Source: Asticcacaulis sp. UBA2476
GTDB lineage: Bacteria > Pseudomonadota > Alphaproteobacteria > Caulobacterales > Caulobacteraceae
Reading direction: 5' to 3'
Length of the DNA stretch: 64,000 bases
NCBI GenBank assembly: GCA_002342035.1
Contig: DDPE01000049.1
Coordinates: forward strand, 1 to 64,000
This document shows, in pieces, positions 7,445 through 17,095 of the stretch (position 1 is the stretch's first letter; each line of letters begins with the position of its first letter). The notes beneath the pieces are model-generated. The model was not told the origin of the DNA and searched no databases. It saw only the letters and a list, made by a program, of their open reading frames with translations. The position numbers and the translations under genes were made by a program.

Positions 7445-8520
7445 GCGCTAAACCGTCCAGCAAAGGCGTGGGCCAGAGGTTTGGCAAAGCCTATGCTGTC
7501 AAACAAAACGGGCTTATCGCTGTTGTCTTTGCGGTACGGGAAGGTGTCTTTGTCACGCAGACCCCAGATGGTCATGCCGAACTGCTGATGGGGTTTGAGC
7601 TGCAAATAGGCGTCGGTAATCTCGTCCAGTGCCCGTATTTGTCCGGCGGCTAAATCTGTTCCCGGTAAAACCATGCCTTCGGGTTTCAGGCTGATATCGA
7701 CTTCCGAGACATGCACTTTTAAACCCAATGAGGCGATGTCTGTGATTGCGGCCTTGAGCATACCCGGCGCAATATTAGCATCGATATGGGTCTGGGTACC
7801 GAGGCCGTGCAGCGGGACCCCCGCTTTCAGCAACCGCTCGGCCAGCCGTAGAAACGCCGCCCGCTTTTTTGGATAATATTCCAGATTATAGTCGTTGAGA
7901 AACAGGGGGGTATGCCTGTCGGTTTCGTGTGCCCTATGAAAAGCCAACAAAATGTAATCTTCGCCAAGAACTTGCTTCCATAAGCAGTCACGCAGCCCTG
8001 AGCCGTCATCCAGCATAGGCTCATTGACTACATCCCAGCCTGTAAGTTGGCCTTTGTAGTGTCCAACAACACCATCGATATATGCCTGATATGCATCGAA
8101 GAAATTATCGTAATCTCCGGACAGTTTATCAAATAAAGGAGCACTTTGGGCGTACCAGACTAGGGTATGGCCAAACATGCCCATACCATTGGTCTTTGCA
8201 AAAGTGAGTATTTGATCGGCAGCCTTGAACCTCAACCATTTTTCAGGTTCAACGAAATTGATGGGGCTGTCCTCACCGAGGATATATTCCATCTTCATTT
8301 CCCACTCCGGCGTGATCCGGTCGAAATGGGTGGCAGCCAAAGGCCCCCACTGCGGGTCTTTGAAGCTGGCGGTCATGGCGCAGACACCCAGATCGAACGG
8401 GGCCAGCGACTTTAACGGGGGCAGGGGGGCGTCGGTTTGCGCGGTGCTTTGGCCGCATCCGGCCAAGGCTACTGCCCCGGTCAGCACGGTTCGACGTGAA
8501 AGCATCGGGCGTGAGATCAT
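7441..8520 (-). CDS. Secreted GH10 endo-1,4-beta-xylanase
   Basis: The 359-residue product carries both GH10 active-site motifs: WDVVNEP with acid/base Glu167, and HVSEVDI with nucleophile Glu273. HTLVWYAQ, FLNDYN and GLGTQTHID are also standard family segments. The N-terminus has a twin-arginine (SRRTVLTG) and a lipobox-like LAGC (Cys22), so it is probably a Tat-exported lipoprotein. GH10 enzymes cut the xylan backbone. Its ATG overlaps the fliJ stop codon in a TAATG junction, so it should be co-transcribed and translationally coupled with fliI-fliJ, an unexpected partner for a flagellar operon. Confidence 0.95.
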   Translation of the reverse strand: MISRPMLSRRTVLTGAVALAGCGQSTAQTDAPLPPLKSLAPFDLGVCAMTASFKDPQWGPLAATHFDRITPEWEMKMEYILGEDSPINFVEPEKWLRFKAADQILTFAKTNGMGMFGHTLVWYAQSAPLFDKLSGDYDNFFDAYQAYIDGVVGHYKGQLTGWDVVNEPMLDDGSGLRDCLWKQVLGEDYILLAFHRAHETDRHTPLFLNDYNLEYYPKKRAAFLRLAERLLKAGVPLHGLGTQTHIDANIAPGMLKAAITDIASLGLKVHVSEVDISLKPEGMVLPGTDLAAGQIRALDEITDAYLQLKPHQQFGMTIWGLRDKDTFPYRKDNSDKPVLFDSIGFAKPLAHAFAGRFSA

Positions 8521-8936
8521 TAAGCGCGGCTGTAGCTCATCCGCAGGGCCGCTTCGTCCATGGCGGCATTTTCGCGCGCCAATTCCTGACGCTGACGATT
8601 GAGCTTGGTCACTTCGGATACATGCTCGAATTTCTTAAGCTCTTCAAACGCCTCGGTCAGTTGATCGCGGATGCCGAGTTCTTCATGGGCAATGAGGTTG
8701 AGGTCACCCACGACCTGAACCCGGCGCGCGTCCCAGCCTTTTTTATAGGCAGGCATATGGATCGACAGGCTGTAATCTTCGCGGGCGCGCACGGTTTCCA
8801 GCTCAAATTCGGCGTCGAGCGTGGCGATTTTCATCTCAACATGGGTGCGGCGGGTAACGACTTCGGCGAGGGTCTTTTGCAGGGTCTCCACCTCAAAGGT
8901 CGAGATGCGGATTAAGCTTTTGACCCACTTAGCCAT
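8520..8936 (-). CDS. fliJ: Flagellar export protein FliJ
   Basis: A charged, coiled-coil-rich protein of 138 residues (for example FEVETLQKTLAEVVTRRTHVEMKIATLD, shown here only in outline) located 18 bases behind fliI. FliJ forms the central stalk of the FliI hexamer and couples ATP hydrolysis to the export gate. Sequence identity is always low in this family, so position after fliI, length and helical heptads carry the call. The stop overlaps the xylanase start. Confidence 0.8.
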   Translation of the reverse strand: MAKWVKSLIRISTFEVETLQKTLAEVVTRRTHVEMKIATLDAEFELETVRAREDYSLSIHMPAYKKGWDARRVQVVGDLNLIAHEELGIRDQLTEAFEELKKFEHVSEVTKLNRQRQELARENAAMDEAALRMSYSRA

Positions 8937-8954
8937 GTGTAGAACCCCTACTTA

Positions 8955-10307
8955 TTAACCCGGTGGAGGTTCCACCTGATCCGAAGTCAGAATTTGCGCC
9001 AGAAATGTAAACGAGTCGTCAAGAGAGGTGTATTCTTCCTTGTCCTGACGTAAAAAATTTTCGATGTCAGGGTTGAGGCGGATCGCCCGGTCAACATCGG
9101 GGTCGGCGCCTGCGCGATACGCCCCGATCCGGATCAATTCTTCCATGTTGGTGTAGGCTGATAGGACCTGCCGCGCCTGACGCACGACCTCGCGTTCAGG
9201 CAGGGTTTGGCACCCCGGCATGGTCCGGCTGATCGACTTCAAAACATCAATAGCCGGAAAGCGGCCGCGTTCGGCAATATTGCGGCTCATGACGATGTGA
9301 CCGTCTAAAATCCCGCGCACGGCATCGGCAATCGGTTCGTTATGGTCATCGCCGTCAACCAGCACGGTAAATAGGCCGGTAATTGGCCCGCCTTGGGTGC
9401 CATCCGGATAGGTCGGGCCGGGGCCCGCGCGCTCCAAAAGCTTGGGCAATTCGGCAAAGCAGGTTGGGGTATAGCCCTTGGTGGTTGGCGGCTCACCGGT
9501 GGCGAGACCAATCTCACGTTGGGCCATCGCAAAGCGGGTAACCGAATCCATCAGGCACAGAACCTCCAGGCCCTGATCGCGCAAGTATTCACTGAGCGCC
9601 AGCGTCATATAGGCCGCCTGCCGGCGTTTCAGGGCGGGCTCATCCGAGGTGGCGACCACAACAATGGCGCGGCGCAAGCCTTCGGGCCCAAGGGTTTCTT
9701 CGATAAATTCGCGCACTTCGCGGCCCCGTTCACCGATCAGGCCGACCACAACCGCGTCACAGGTGGCCTCGCGCGCCAGCATCGACAACAGCACGGATTT
9801 ACCGACACCAGACCCTGCAAATACGCCCAGGCGCTGACCGCGGCAGCAGGTGGTGAACACATCCATCGCCCGCACCCCAAGGTTCAGCCGCTCACCCACG
9901 CGGGCGCGGGTATGGGCGGGCGGCGGTGCGGCACGTAAGTTGTAGCCGACCTGACCCTTGGGCAGCGGCCCCAGACCATCAATGGCCTCACCGAAGGAAT
10001 CGACGATCCGCCCCAGCCAGGCGCGCGACGGATAGACCTTGCCGCCATCGGACAGGATACGGATTTCGGCGCCGGGGGCGATGCCTTCGATGGGCCCAAA
10101 CGGCATCATCAGGGCGCGGTCTTCGCGAAAGCCGACGACTTCGACGGGCAGGGGTTCGGCATGGCGGCGGATGATCTCACAGCGGGCACCTACCTGCATG
10201 TAAGAAAGCCCGCCCTTGGCTTCGATCAGCAAACCATTGACCACGGCCACACGGCCATAAACCCGCAACGGCTCAACATTATCGGCGGCGTGAATCAGAT
10301 CCTGCAT
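8955..10307 (-). CDS. fliI: Flagellum-specific ATPase FliI
   Basis: A protein of 450 residues with the F1-beta-like fold of FliI. The Walker A is [11 protein letters not shown] at about residues 161-171, followed by [13 protein letters not shown]. The Walker B is LCLMD at about 250-254, then [20 protein letters not shown] and [20 protein letters not shown]. FliI powers delivery of export substrates to the FlhA/FlhB gate. It is the first gene of fliI-fliJ-xylanase. CtrA-like half sites lie just upstream, as expected for an early flagellar gene in Caulobacterales. Confidence 0.95.
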   Translation of the reverse strand: MQDLIHAADNVEPLRVYGRVAVVNGLLIEAKGGLSYMQVGARCEIIRRHAEPLPVEVVGFREDRALMMPFGPIEGIAPGAEIRILSDGGKVYPSRAWLGRIVDSFGEAIDGLGPLPKGQVGYNLRAAPPPAHTRARVGERLNLGVRAMDVFTTCCRGQRLGVFAGSGVGKSVLLSMLAREATCDAVVVGLIGERGREVREFIEETLGPEGLRRAIVVVATSDEPALKRRQAAYMTLALSEYLRDQGLEVLCLMDSVTRFAMAQREIGLATGEPPTTKGYTPTCFAELPKLLERAGPGPTYPDGTQGGPITGLFTVLVDGDDHNEPIADAVRGILDGHIVMSRNIAERGRFPAIDVLKSISRTMPGCQTLPEREVVRQARQVLSAYTNMEELIRIGAYRAGADPDVDRAIRLNPDIENFLRQDKEEYTSLDDSFTFLAQILTSDQVEPPPG

Positions 10308-10331
10308 GGGGTGAGTTTAGGTAACGCAAAC

Positions 10332-10357
10332 TTAAGAATGGTTAACGAAACGCTTAA
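10332..10357 (-). promoter_or_regulatory. Candidate CtrA sites before fliI
   Basis: Three TTAA half sites occur in 26 bases (10332, 10342, 10354) with gaps of 6 and 8. On the minus strand the middle one reads TTAACCAT, the single-half motif reported for CtrA in Caulobacter. They lie 25-50 bases upstream of the fliI start, and fliI is a CtrA-controlled gene in relatives. The spacing is not the classical seven bases, so this is suggestive only. The last half site overlaps the 3' end of the next gene. Confidence 0.45.
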
Positions 10358-11493
10358 TTGAATGACCAGGTAAAATTATAAACAAATACACTTTGTGCGG
10401 TGGACTGGCCTTTGGCATCAATCGGTGAAATGGTCAATTTGTCATTGAAAACACCACGAAGTATGGCGCCTGCGTTATACCCTACCGGGAGTTCTGCCTG
10501 ATTTAGGCACAAATCGATAATATGCGACTCTGTAATGTAACAATGCATCGTGGCTGATATGTCAGTCCCTCCCTCCTCTCTGTATTTTGAAAAAAATTGA
10601 GCGAGATCTTTTACGTCGAACGACTTGGGGGTCTTTGTATTCTTAGTCCCATCTGCCTGAGTAATTAGCCACTTTGAATCTTTATAAAGTATGGTCCGTT
10701 TCAAAGGTTCTGGTGAAACTAATTGGGCCGAGAGCCACTCACTGGCGCCCTTGTGGCCGCGTCGCGCAGCATTGACATAAAGCCATGCGGCTTCTTTTTC
10801 ATCCTTAAAGCCGCCGCGCCCTTCTGCCGTCATTTGAGCCAGATTGAACATAGCGTCCGCAGAGCCTTCGGCGCTGCCTCTGCGAAACCATTCGCGTGCT
10901 ACTTCAGCCTTATCTGTTTGATTTATTGCCTTAAGGCCGAGTTGATTCATGGCTTCGCCACTACCAGTTTGTGCTGCAAGCAGGTAATTTTTGAAAGCTT
11001 CGGTCTCATCCTTTGGGCCGGATAGGCCGTGCTCATAATCGTAAGCAACGGAAAAAATCAGAGCGGGCTGGCTGACTTTTATCTTAATACAATATTCGTT
11101 CATCGCTTTGGCGATATTGACGGGACGATTGATACCTAGCAAGTAGGCTTGGCACATCACACTGAGTGCGCGAGGTTCATCTTTGTCTGCCGCGGCCTCA
11201 TATAAATTATATGCAGCCTTTAAGTCTTGTGGCCCGTATATGCCTTGGGACAAAACCGAAGCCAGATCAAACATTGCGACACGGTTGCCATTATCAGCGG
11301 CATAGCGGAGGCTTCTGATTGTGCGTGCGCGATGTGCTTTAATGTCCAGATAATTTTTGTTTGGTTTCGTTTCGGCTTCTGTAACGACATATAAATGGCT
11401 GCCGGTGCCGTCATAGGGTGTGGTTTCGGCATGTCCGCTATTTGTCGTTATCAAGGCTGCAAAGGCCGTTGCCAGCGTCACAAAATACCGCAT
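10354..11493 (-). CDS. Secreted Sel1-like repeat protein
   Basis: From the ATG at 11493 (preceded by GGGGAACTT) the product has 379 residues. A signal peptide covers about residues 1-22 (MRYFVTLATAFAALI... ending SGHA). Several Sel1-like repeats follow, such as AMFDLASVLSQGIYGPQDLKAA, here split by the reader into helix pairs, and DAMFNLAQMTAEGRGG with KEAAWLYVNAARRGH. These alpha-helical repeats mediate protein binding in the periplasm or at the surface. The last 120 residues are not repeated and are unrecognised. The partner is unknown. The gene ends inside the fliI promoter region and is more AT-rich than fliI. Confidence 0.7.
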   Translation of the reverse strand: MRYFVTLATAFAALITTNSGHAETTPYDGTGSHLYVVTEAETKPNKNYLDIKAHRARTIRSLRYAADNGNRVAMFDLASVLSQGIYGPQDLKAAYNLYEAAADKDEPRALSVMCQAYLLGINRPVNIAKAMNEYCIKIKVSQPALIFSVAYDYEHGLSGPKDETEAFKNYLLAAQTGSGEAMNQLGLKAINQTDKAEVAREWFRRGSAEGSADAMFNLAQMTAEGRGGFKDEKEAAWLYVNAARRGHKGASEWLSAQLVSPEPLKRTILYKDSKWLITQADGTKNTKTPKSFDVKDLAQFFSKYREEGGTDISATMHCYITESHIIDLCLNQAELPVGYNAGAILRGVFNDKLTISPIDAKGQSTAQSVFVYNFTWSFN

Positions 11494-11628
11494 AAGTTCC
11501 CCATCAATATACTTGGTATAGTTATCTATAGAATTGTTCAGGGTTGTGAATGCTGAAAACACGCCTTGGATATTTTTCTTGTAAATCTGACGCTTTATGA
11601 CAGCCTAGGCTCGATTTCAGGGGGAGCC

Positions 11629-13596
11629 ATGCGCGCCTATTATACCGCAGACCGTGCGCGGTTTTTTGCCGATACGGGTGAGCATATTCTGGGGGCTTTG
11701 GCGCAAGGGCATTCCTTCGCGCTGGAGATGACCCAGCGCGAAGCGTGGCGGCAGCAAATCATCCTGATGCGCGCGGCACTTAGCGATCAGCCGGCCTTTA
11801 CGCTCTATTTCGAGTTCGCCATTCCGCGCATGGGTAAGCGCGCCGATTGCGTGGTGCTGATCGGTGACTGCGTGTTTGTGATCGAGTTCAAGGTCGGCTC
11901 AGACAGCTTTGACCGCCATGCCATAGAACAGGTAGAAGACTATGCGCTTGATCTCAAAAACTTCCATCTGGGCAGTCATGATCTGGCGATTGTGCCGGTG
12001 CTGGTGCCGACCAAAGCGCTTGCGTCCGGCATCATCCAGTTTGAGTTGCCCGGCTCGCATGTTGCCAAGCCCTTATGCGTATGCCCTGCCGACCTTGGCT
12101 ATGTGTTGAAAATGTTCAGCGCTACGGCGGCCGCGCAATTCGATGCGCACACATGGGCCGCCACCGGCTATCGCCCGACCCCGACCATTATCGAGGCCGC
12201 CCGCGCGCTCTATGCCCGCCATGATGTGGCGGACATTGTGCGTCATGACGCGGGTGCCCTCAACCTTGGCCGCACACAGGATATCATCAACCGCGTGGTG
12301 GAGACCTCCCGCGCTCACCGGCAAAAGTCGATCTGTTTCGTCACCGGCGTACCGGGGGCGGGCAAGACCTTGGCGGGGCTGAATATCGCCACCCAACGCA
12401 GCGGTGAGAGCGACACGCACGCGACGTTTTTGTCGGGCAACGGGCCGCTGGTGGCGGTGTTGTCTGAGGCCCTGATCCGCGATCAGCAGGCCAGAAACAA
12501 AGCTAACAACACGGGCGGCGCTAAAACCCATATTGCCCGCAATGTTCACGCCTTTATCCAGAACATTCACCACTTCCGCGACCATTATCTGCGTAGCCAT
12601 GAAGCGCCGTCCGATCATATTGTGGTCTTTGATGAGGCTCAGCGTGCCTGGACGCGGGATAAGGCCGCCAGTTTCATGAAGAATAAGCGCGCCGTCGCCG
12701 ACTTTGATATGTCCGAGCCTGAGTTCCTTTTGCGGGTTATGGATCGTCATGCCGACTGGTGCACGGTGGTCTGCCTGATCGGCGGTGGGCAGGAAATCAA
12801 TACCGGTGAGGCGGGATTATCCGAATGGATGGCGGCGATCCGCGATCATTTCCCGCACTGGCGTGTCCATGCCTCGGCGCAGATTACGCAGCCGGATTAT
12901 GACCTTAATCATGAGGCCAAAGGCTTTATCGAAACCGAGCAGGTCACCCTGCATGATGATCTGCATCTGGCCGTGTCTATGCGTTCGTTCCGGGCGGAAA
13001 CCCTGTCGGATTTTATCAGCCATGTCCTGAACGGTGATGCCGAGGCGGCGCGGACGGCCTTTGATGTGATGGGTGGAAAGTATCCCATATATTTGACCCG
13101 CGATATTCATGCCGCCCGCGAATGGTTACTTAGGCAGGGGCGAGGTACAGCGCGGTTTGGTCTGATCGCCTCATCCGGGGCGCTGCGGCTCAAGCCCGAA
13201 GGTGTGCATATCAAGACTGAGATTGACCCCGCCAACTGGTTTCTGAACGATCGCGCCGATGTGCGGTCGTCCTATTACCTGGAAGACGTAGCGACCGAAT
13301 TTGATGTGCAGGGGCTGGAGCTTGACTGGGCCGGGGTGTGCTGGGACGCCGACCTGCGCCATGATAGCCACGGTTGGCAACTGAACAAATTCAAAGGCAC
13401 GAAATGGCAGTCGGTCAAGGACCGCCATCAGCGGCTATACCTCAAAAATGCTTACCGCGTCATCCTCACCCGCGCCCGCCAAGGCATGGTGATCTTTGTG
13501 CCGAAGGGCGATGATCGCGACCCGACACGGCCGTCAGGGTTTTATGACGATACCTTCCGGTTTCTGCAAAGCTGCGGCATCCCGCTATTGAACTGA
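11629..13596 (+). CDS. DUF2075 helicase-like ATPase with N-terminal nuclease-like domain
   Basis: The 655-residue product starts at an ATG preceded by GGGGGAG. The N-terminal part holds a PD-(D/E)xK-like signature: Asp73 in RADCVVLIGD, then VFVIEFKVG with Glu86 and Lys88. The second part is a superfamily-1-like ATPase: Walker A GVPGAGKT at 240-247, Walker B VVFDEAQ at 332-338, and ILTRARQGM near the end. This architecture is annotated as DUF2075 or Schlafen-group-3-like DNA/RNA helicase. A role in nucleic-acid defence or repair is an inference. It stands alone, with no partner gene in the same direction closer than 45 bases except quinone reductase. Confidence 0.75.
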   Translation: MRAYYTADRARFFADTGEHILGALAQGHSFALEMTQREAWRQQIILMRAALSDQPAFTLYFEFAIPRMGKRADCVVLIGDCVFVIEFKVGSDSFDRHAIEQVEDYALDLKNFHLGSHDLAIVPVLVPTKALASGIIQFELPGSHVAKPLCVCPADLGYVLKMFSATAAAQFDAHTWAATGYRPTPTIIEAARALYARHDVADIVRHDAGALNLGRTQDIINRVVETSRAHRQKSICFVTGVPGAGKTLAGLNIATQRSGESDTHATFLSGNGPLVAVLSEALIRDQQARNKANNTGGAKTHIARNVHAFIQNIHHFRDHYLRSHEAPSDHIVVFDEAQRAWTRDKAASFMKNKRAVADFDMSEPEFLLRVMDRHADWCTVVCLIGGGQEINTGEAGLSEWMAAIRDHFPHWRVHASAQITQPDYDLNHEAKGFIETEQVTLHDDLHLAVSMRSFRAETLSDFISHVLNGDAEAARTAFDVMGGKYPIYLTRDIHAAREWLLRQGRGTARFGLIASSGALRLKPEGVHIKTEIDPANWFLNDRADVRSSYYLEDVATEFDVQGLELDWAGVCWDADLRHDSHGWQLNKFKGTKWQSVKDRHQRLYLKNAYRVILTRARQGMVIFVPKGDDRDPTRPSGFYDDTFRFLQSCGIPLLN

Positions 13597-13641
13597 AAGC
13601 CGTGACGCCGATATATCTCTAAAGTAATATGGAGATATCCG

Positions 13642-14610
13642 ATGGTCTTAGCGATCCGCGTTCACCAAACCGGCGGCCCTGACGTCATGGTGGCCGAAGA
13701 CATTGACCTGACCCCGCCGCGGGCCGGTGAGGTGCGGGTGCGCCATACCGCCATCGGGGTCAACTATATCGACACCTATTTCCGTTCAGGGCTTTATAAG
13801 GCCGCTTTGCCGTTTTCGCCGGGCAATGAAGCTGCCGGTGTCGTTGAGGCCGTGGGGGAGGGTGTCAGCGATTTTAAATCTGGCGACCGCGTGGTCTATC
13901 TGCATGGGCCGGGCACCTATGTTGAAGCGAGGAATGTCCCCGCCGATAAGCTGATCCCACTGCCGGATAAGGTGCCGGATGAGGTGGCCGCGGCATCGCT
14001 GCTGAAAGGGCTGACGGTGCAATATCTGCTGCGCCGGACGTTTGAGGTGAAATCAGGCGACCGTTTGTTGTTCCATGCCGCCGCCGGTGGCGTGGGCCTG
14101 ATCGCCGGGCAGTGGGCGCGGCATCTGGGCGCGTACATTATCGGTACAGCCGGGTCTCAGGCCAAGGTCGATCTGGCGATGGCGCACGGCTATGATCACG
14201 TCATCAACTATGCCGATGAAGACTTTGCGCCGAAAGCTTTGGAACTGAATGGCGGACGCTTTGATGTGGTCTATGATTCCGTCGGCGCGGATACCTTTCC
14301 GGCATCATTAGATGTGCTGAAACCGCGCGGTCTGTTTGTGTCGTTCGGGCAATCGTCAGGGCCAATTCCGCCGTTTGATATCGGCATCCTCAATGCCAAG
14401 GGTTCGCTCTACATGACGCGGCCATCGCTGTTTGCCTATAATGCCACGCGCGAGGATTTGCTGGCCTCGGCAAGCGAACTGTTTGACCTGATCGGGCGCG
14501 GTATTATCACCATCCCGATCCATCAGCGCTTTGCGTTGAGCGACGCAGCCCTTGCCCACCAAGCGCTGGAAAGCCGCGCCACCACGGGCACGACGATATT
14601 GGTGCCGTAG
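13642..14610 (+). CDS. Zinc-free NADPH:quinone oxidoreductase (MDR family)
   Basis: A protein of 322 residues with the fold of zeta-crystallin/QorA. The N-terminal GroES-like domain includes GVNYIDTYFRSGLY and FSPGNEAAGVVEAVGEGV. The Rossmann domain has LLFHAAAGGVGLIAGQWARHLGA, where AAGGVG binds NADPH. The cysteine and histidine zinc ligands of alcohol dehydrogenases are absent, which fits one-electron reduction of quinones. A clear GGAGAT precedes the ATG by six bases. It follows the DUF2075 gene by 45 bases with no visible terminator. Confidence 0.9.
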   Translation: MVLAIRVHQTGGPDVMVAEDIDLTPPRAGEVRVRHTAIGVNYIDTYFRSGLYKAALPFSPGNEAAGVVEAVGEGVSDFKSGDRVVYLHGPGTYVEARNVPADKLIPLPDKVPDEVAAASLLKGLTVQYLLRRTFEVKSGDRLLFHAAAGGVGLIAGQWARHLGAYIIGTAGSQAKVDLAMAHGYDHVINYADEDFAPKALELNGGRFDVVYDSVGADTFPASLDVLKPRGLFVSFGQSSGPIPPFDIGILNAKGSLYMTRPSLFAYNATREDLLASASELFDLIGRGIITIPIHQRFALSDAALAHQALESRATTGTTILVP

Positions 14611-14701
14611 CAGGTATTGCATTTCTATGTTCAGGGTTTGCAGGCTTGATTTGTGGTGTTAAGACGTCAGATCATATTTTGCGCAATCTGCGCTGATCAT
14701 C

Positions 14702-16531
14702 ATGTCTCAAATCTCACATAACAGTCAGAAATTATTTGCCTATGCCTTGCTGGGCTACTTAGAGCGTCTTCTTTTGTGGGGATGGCCCGAAGTATTATGT
14801 CAGGCCTGCAAATCGGGATGGATATGTGGAAAGTGCAGACCGTTAAATATCGACGCGTTCGATATTTTCGGATTGTCATCTGCGGAAGATCGAGCCGAAG
14901 AATTAAAACTGACGCAGCCTATTAAGGCGGTTTGGCTGGTGCTTGATGAAATTGAAAACGGCCCTTATGCGTTTAAAAATCTTCGGGACATAAATAAAGC
15001 GAACGTAGTTAAGCTTAGAGATGACCTTATTAGCTGGCTCGACCAAAACGGCGAAAACGACAATATGGCTATTCCGCCAATTACGAAACTTCTTGAACCT
15101 GATAAATTGAAGCCTCAGTTGAGAAATATCAGGGATTTCGGAGCGGTCGGTGACGGTGTGGCGCTGGATACCGGCGCCATCAATGCCGCCATAGACGCGG
15201 CGGCCACTGACGGCGGCGTGGTCGTGTTTCCGGCTGGGCGGTATTTAAGCTTTTCGATCCGGCTGAAAAGTAACGTCACCCTGCACCTGTCCGAAGGGGC
15301 GGAGATTATCGCTGCCGACCCTAAAGTCCACGGCGGCGAGTATGATCCTTTTGAGCCCAATCCGTTTGATCTCTATCAGGATTTTGGCCATTCGCACTGG
15401 CACAATTCGCTGATCTGGGGCGAGGGCCTGGAGCATATCGGCATTACCGGCGCGGGCATGATCAATGGTGAGGGCCTGACCCGCGAAGGGCCGGGCTCGC
15501 AATGGCAAAAACAGGCCGGTGAGTTTCCGCTCAGCATGCGTGGCCTGTCCGCCGAAGTCATGGCCGAACTGGCACCGGAAGTTTCGGCCATGAAGGGTCT
15601 GGGTAATAAATCTATCGCGCTTAAGAACTGCCAGAACGTCACCTTGCGCGGGTTTACGATCAAAAACGGCGGCCATTTTGCGCTTTTGGCCACGGCTGTT
15701 GAGGACATGGTGATTGACGGGCTGACCATCGACACCAACCGCGACGGGCTCGATATCGACGGCTGCAAGCGCGTGCGCATCACCGGATGCAAGGTCAACA
15801 CACCTAATGACGATGCGATTGTGCTGAAATCGAGTTTTGCTTTGGGTGAAATCCGCGACTGCGAAGACATCCATATCGAAGACTGTCGCGTCAGCGGGTT
15901 TGACCTGGGGACTATGCTGGACGGCACGTTTGGGCGGACGCAAGCGCGCGCCCCCGATCAGGACCGCGTCACCGGCCGCATCAAGATCGGCACAGAATCG
16001 AACGGCAGTTTCCGGCGCATCACCATCCGCAACTGCCATTTTGAACGCTCCCGCGGCCTGGCGCTGGAAACGGTTGATGGCGGGGTGATCGAAGATGTGG
16101 TGGCTGAAAATCTGAGCCTGACGGAGGTAACGACCGCGCCGTTGTTCTTGCGCATTGGGGCGCGTCTGCGCGGGCCGGAAGGCACAACGCCCGGCGCGAT
16201 CCGACGGGTGCGGATATCCGACATGACGGCGACCGATATATTGCCGGATTACAGCGCCCTGATCATGGGGTTGAGCGATCACCCGATTGAGGATGTGACG
16301 CTAACCAACCTGCATTTCACCTATCGCGGCGGAGGTACGTTAGAGGACGCGGCGCGAAGGCCCGATGAACTGGATAGCGCCTATCCGGAACCGAGCATGT
16401 TCGGAATCACCCCTGCTTATGGCCTGTGGGCGCGGCATGTACGTGGGTTGAAAATGGATAATGTGGTGCTGGAAGCCTCGTCCCTTGATGCGCGGCCCGA
16501 TATGGTTTTGGACGATACGCAGACTTTATAA
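14702..16531 (+). CDS. GH28 polygalacturonase-like enzyme with unrelated N-terminal extension
   Basis: From about residue 139 (NIRDFGAVGDGVALDTGAIN, the standard GH28 opening) the product is a right-handed beta-helix. It contains NTNRDGLDIDGC, the active-site pair Asp370-Asp371 in PNDDAIVLK, and RIKIGTES. GH28 enzymes hydrolyse galacturonan in pectin. The first ~125 residues are foreign to the family: AT-rich, with a Cys pair set (CQACKSGWICGKC) and no signal peptide. They end with MAIPPITKLLEPDKLK just before the enzyme, where the original start may have been. Without a signal peptide the enzyme may stay in the cytoplasm or be misdirected, so this could be a recombinational fusion. Confidence 0.8.
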   Translation: MSQISHNSQKLFAYALLGYLERLLLWGWPEVLCQACKSGWICGKCRPLNIDAFDIFGLSSAEDRAEELKLTQPIKAVWLVLDEIENGPYAFKNLRDINKANVVKLRDDLISWLDQNGENDNMAIPPITKLLEPDKLKPQLRNIRDFGAVGDGVALDTGAINAAIDAAATDGGVVVFPAGRYLSFSIRLKSNVTLHLSEGAEIIAADPKVHGGEYDPFEPNPFDLYQDFGHSHWHNSLIWGEGLEHIGITGAGMINGEGLTREGPGSQWQKQAGEFPLSMRGLSAEVMAELAPEVSAMKGLGNKSIALKNCQNVTLRGFTIKNGGHFALLATAVEDMVIDGLTIDTNRDGLDIDGCKRVRITGCKVNTPNDDAIVLKSSFALGEIRDCEDIHIEDCRVSGFDLGTMLDGTFGRTQARAPDQDRVTGRIKIGTESNGSFRRITIRNCHFERSRGLALETVDGGVIEDVVAENLSLTEVTTAPLFLRIGARLRGPEGTTPGAIRRVRISDMTATDILPDYSALIMGLSDHPIEDVTLTNLHFTYRGGGTLEDAARRPDELDSAYPEPSMFGITPAYGLWARHVRGLKMDNVVLEASSLDARPDMVLDDTQTL

Positions 16532-16604
16532 TCTGACAGCGCGACCTGATCGAAAAGCCATTATTAGGTGGTTAGGGTGGGTTAACCTTTTGGAGGCGGC
16601 CCCC

Positions 16605-17087
16605 ATGACTAATAAAACCCCCACGAAATCTGCGCTTGATATCTTCACCGCCCTGATCGCTGATCACAATAAGCATCGTAAGCTGCTGGACCAAATCGAG
16701 GCTGCCGATAAGGATGCGCGGTTGGAGCATTTCGCAGCCTTTGCGCTTGAGGCCAAGGCCCATGCGGCGGCGGAAGAGCAGGCGCTTTATTCGGTCATGA
16801 TGGCCAATCCCGACCTGACCTCTAAGGCCCGCCATTCGGTGGCTGAACACAAAGAAATCGAAGACCTGATCGACGAGATTGCCGAGCTTGATGCCGGTTC
16901 AAAAAAATGGTCCGAGAAATTCGCGGAGCTAAAACACGAATACCTTCACCACATCGAGGAGGAGGAAGAGGAAATGTTCCCCGCCGCAGATGAAGAACTG
17001 ACCACATCCGAAGAACGCGACATGGGTAAGGTCTTCAAAGACCGCAAGCCCAAGGAAAAAGCCGCCGCCACAGTGGGTGAAGAGTAA
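16605..17087 (+). CDS. Hemerythrin-like HHE domain protein
   Basis: The 160-residue, all-helical product starts at an ATG with TGGAGG nine bases upstream. It has the histidine and glutamate pattern of HHE cation-binding proteins: LIADHNKHRKLLDQI, HAAAEEQALYSVM, HSVAEHKEIEDLIDEI, and LKHEYLHHIEEEEEEMFP. These ligate a di-iron site for oxygen, NO or stress sensing. The C-terminal tail is lysine-rich. It is convergent with a possible 27-codon gene. Confidence 0.85.
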   Translation: MTNKTPTKSALDIFTALIADHNKHRKLLDQIEAADKDARLEHFAAFALEAKAHAAAEEQALYSVMMANPDLTSKARHSVAEHKEIEDLIDEIAELDAGSKKWSEKFAELKHEYLHHIEEEEEEMFPAADEELTTSEERDMGKVFKDRKPKEKAAATVGEE

Positions 17088-17095
17088 GATATTTC

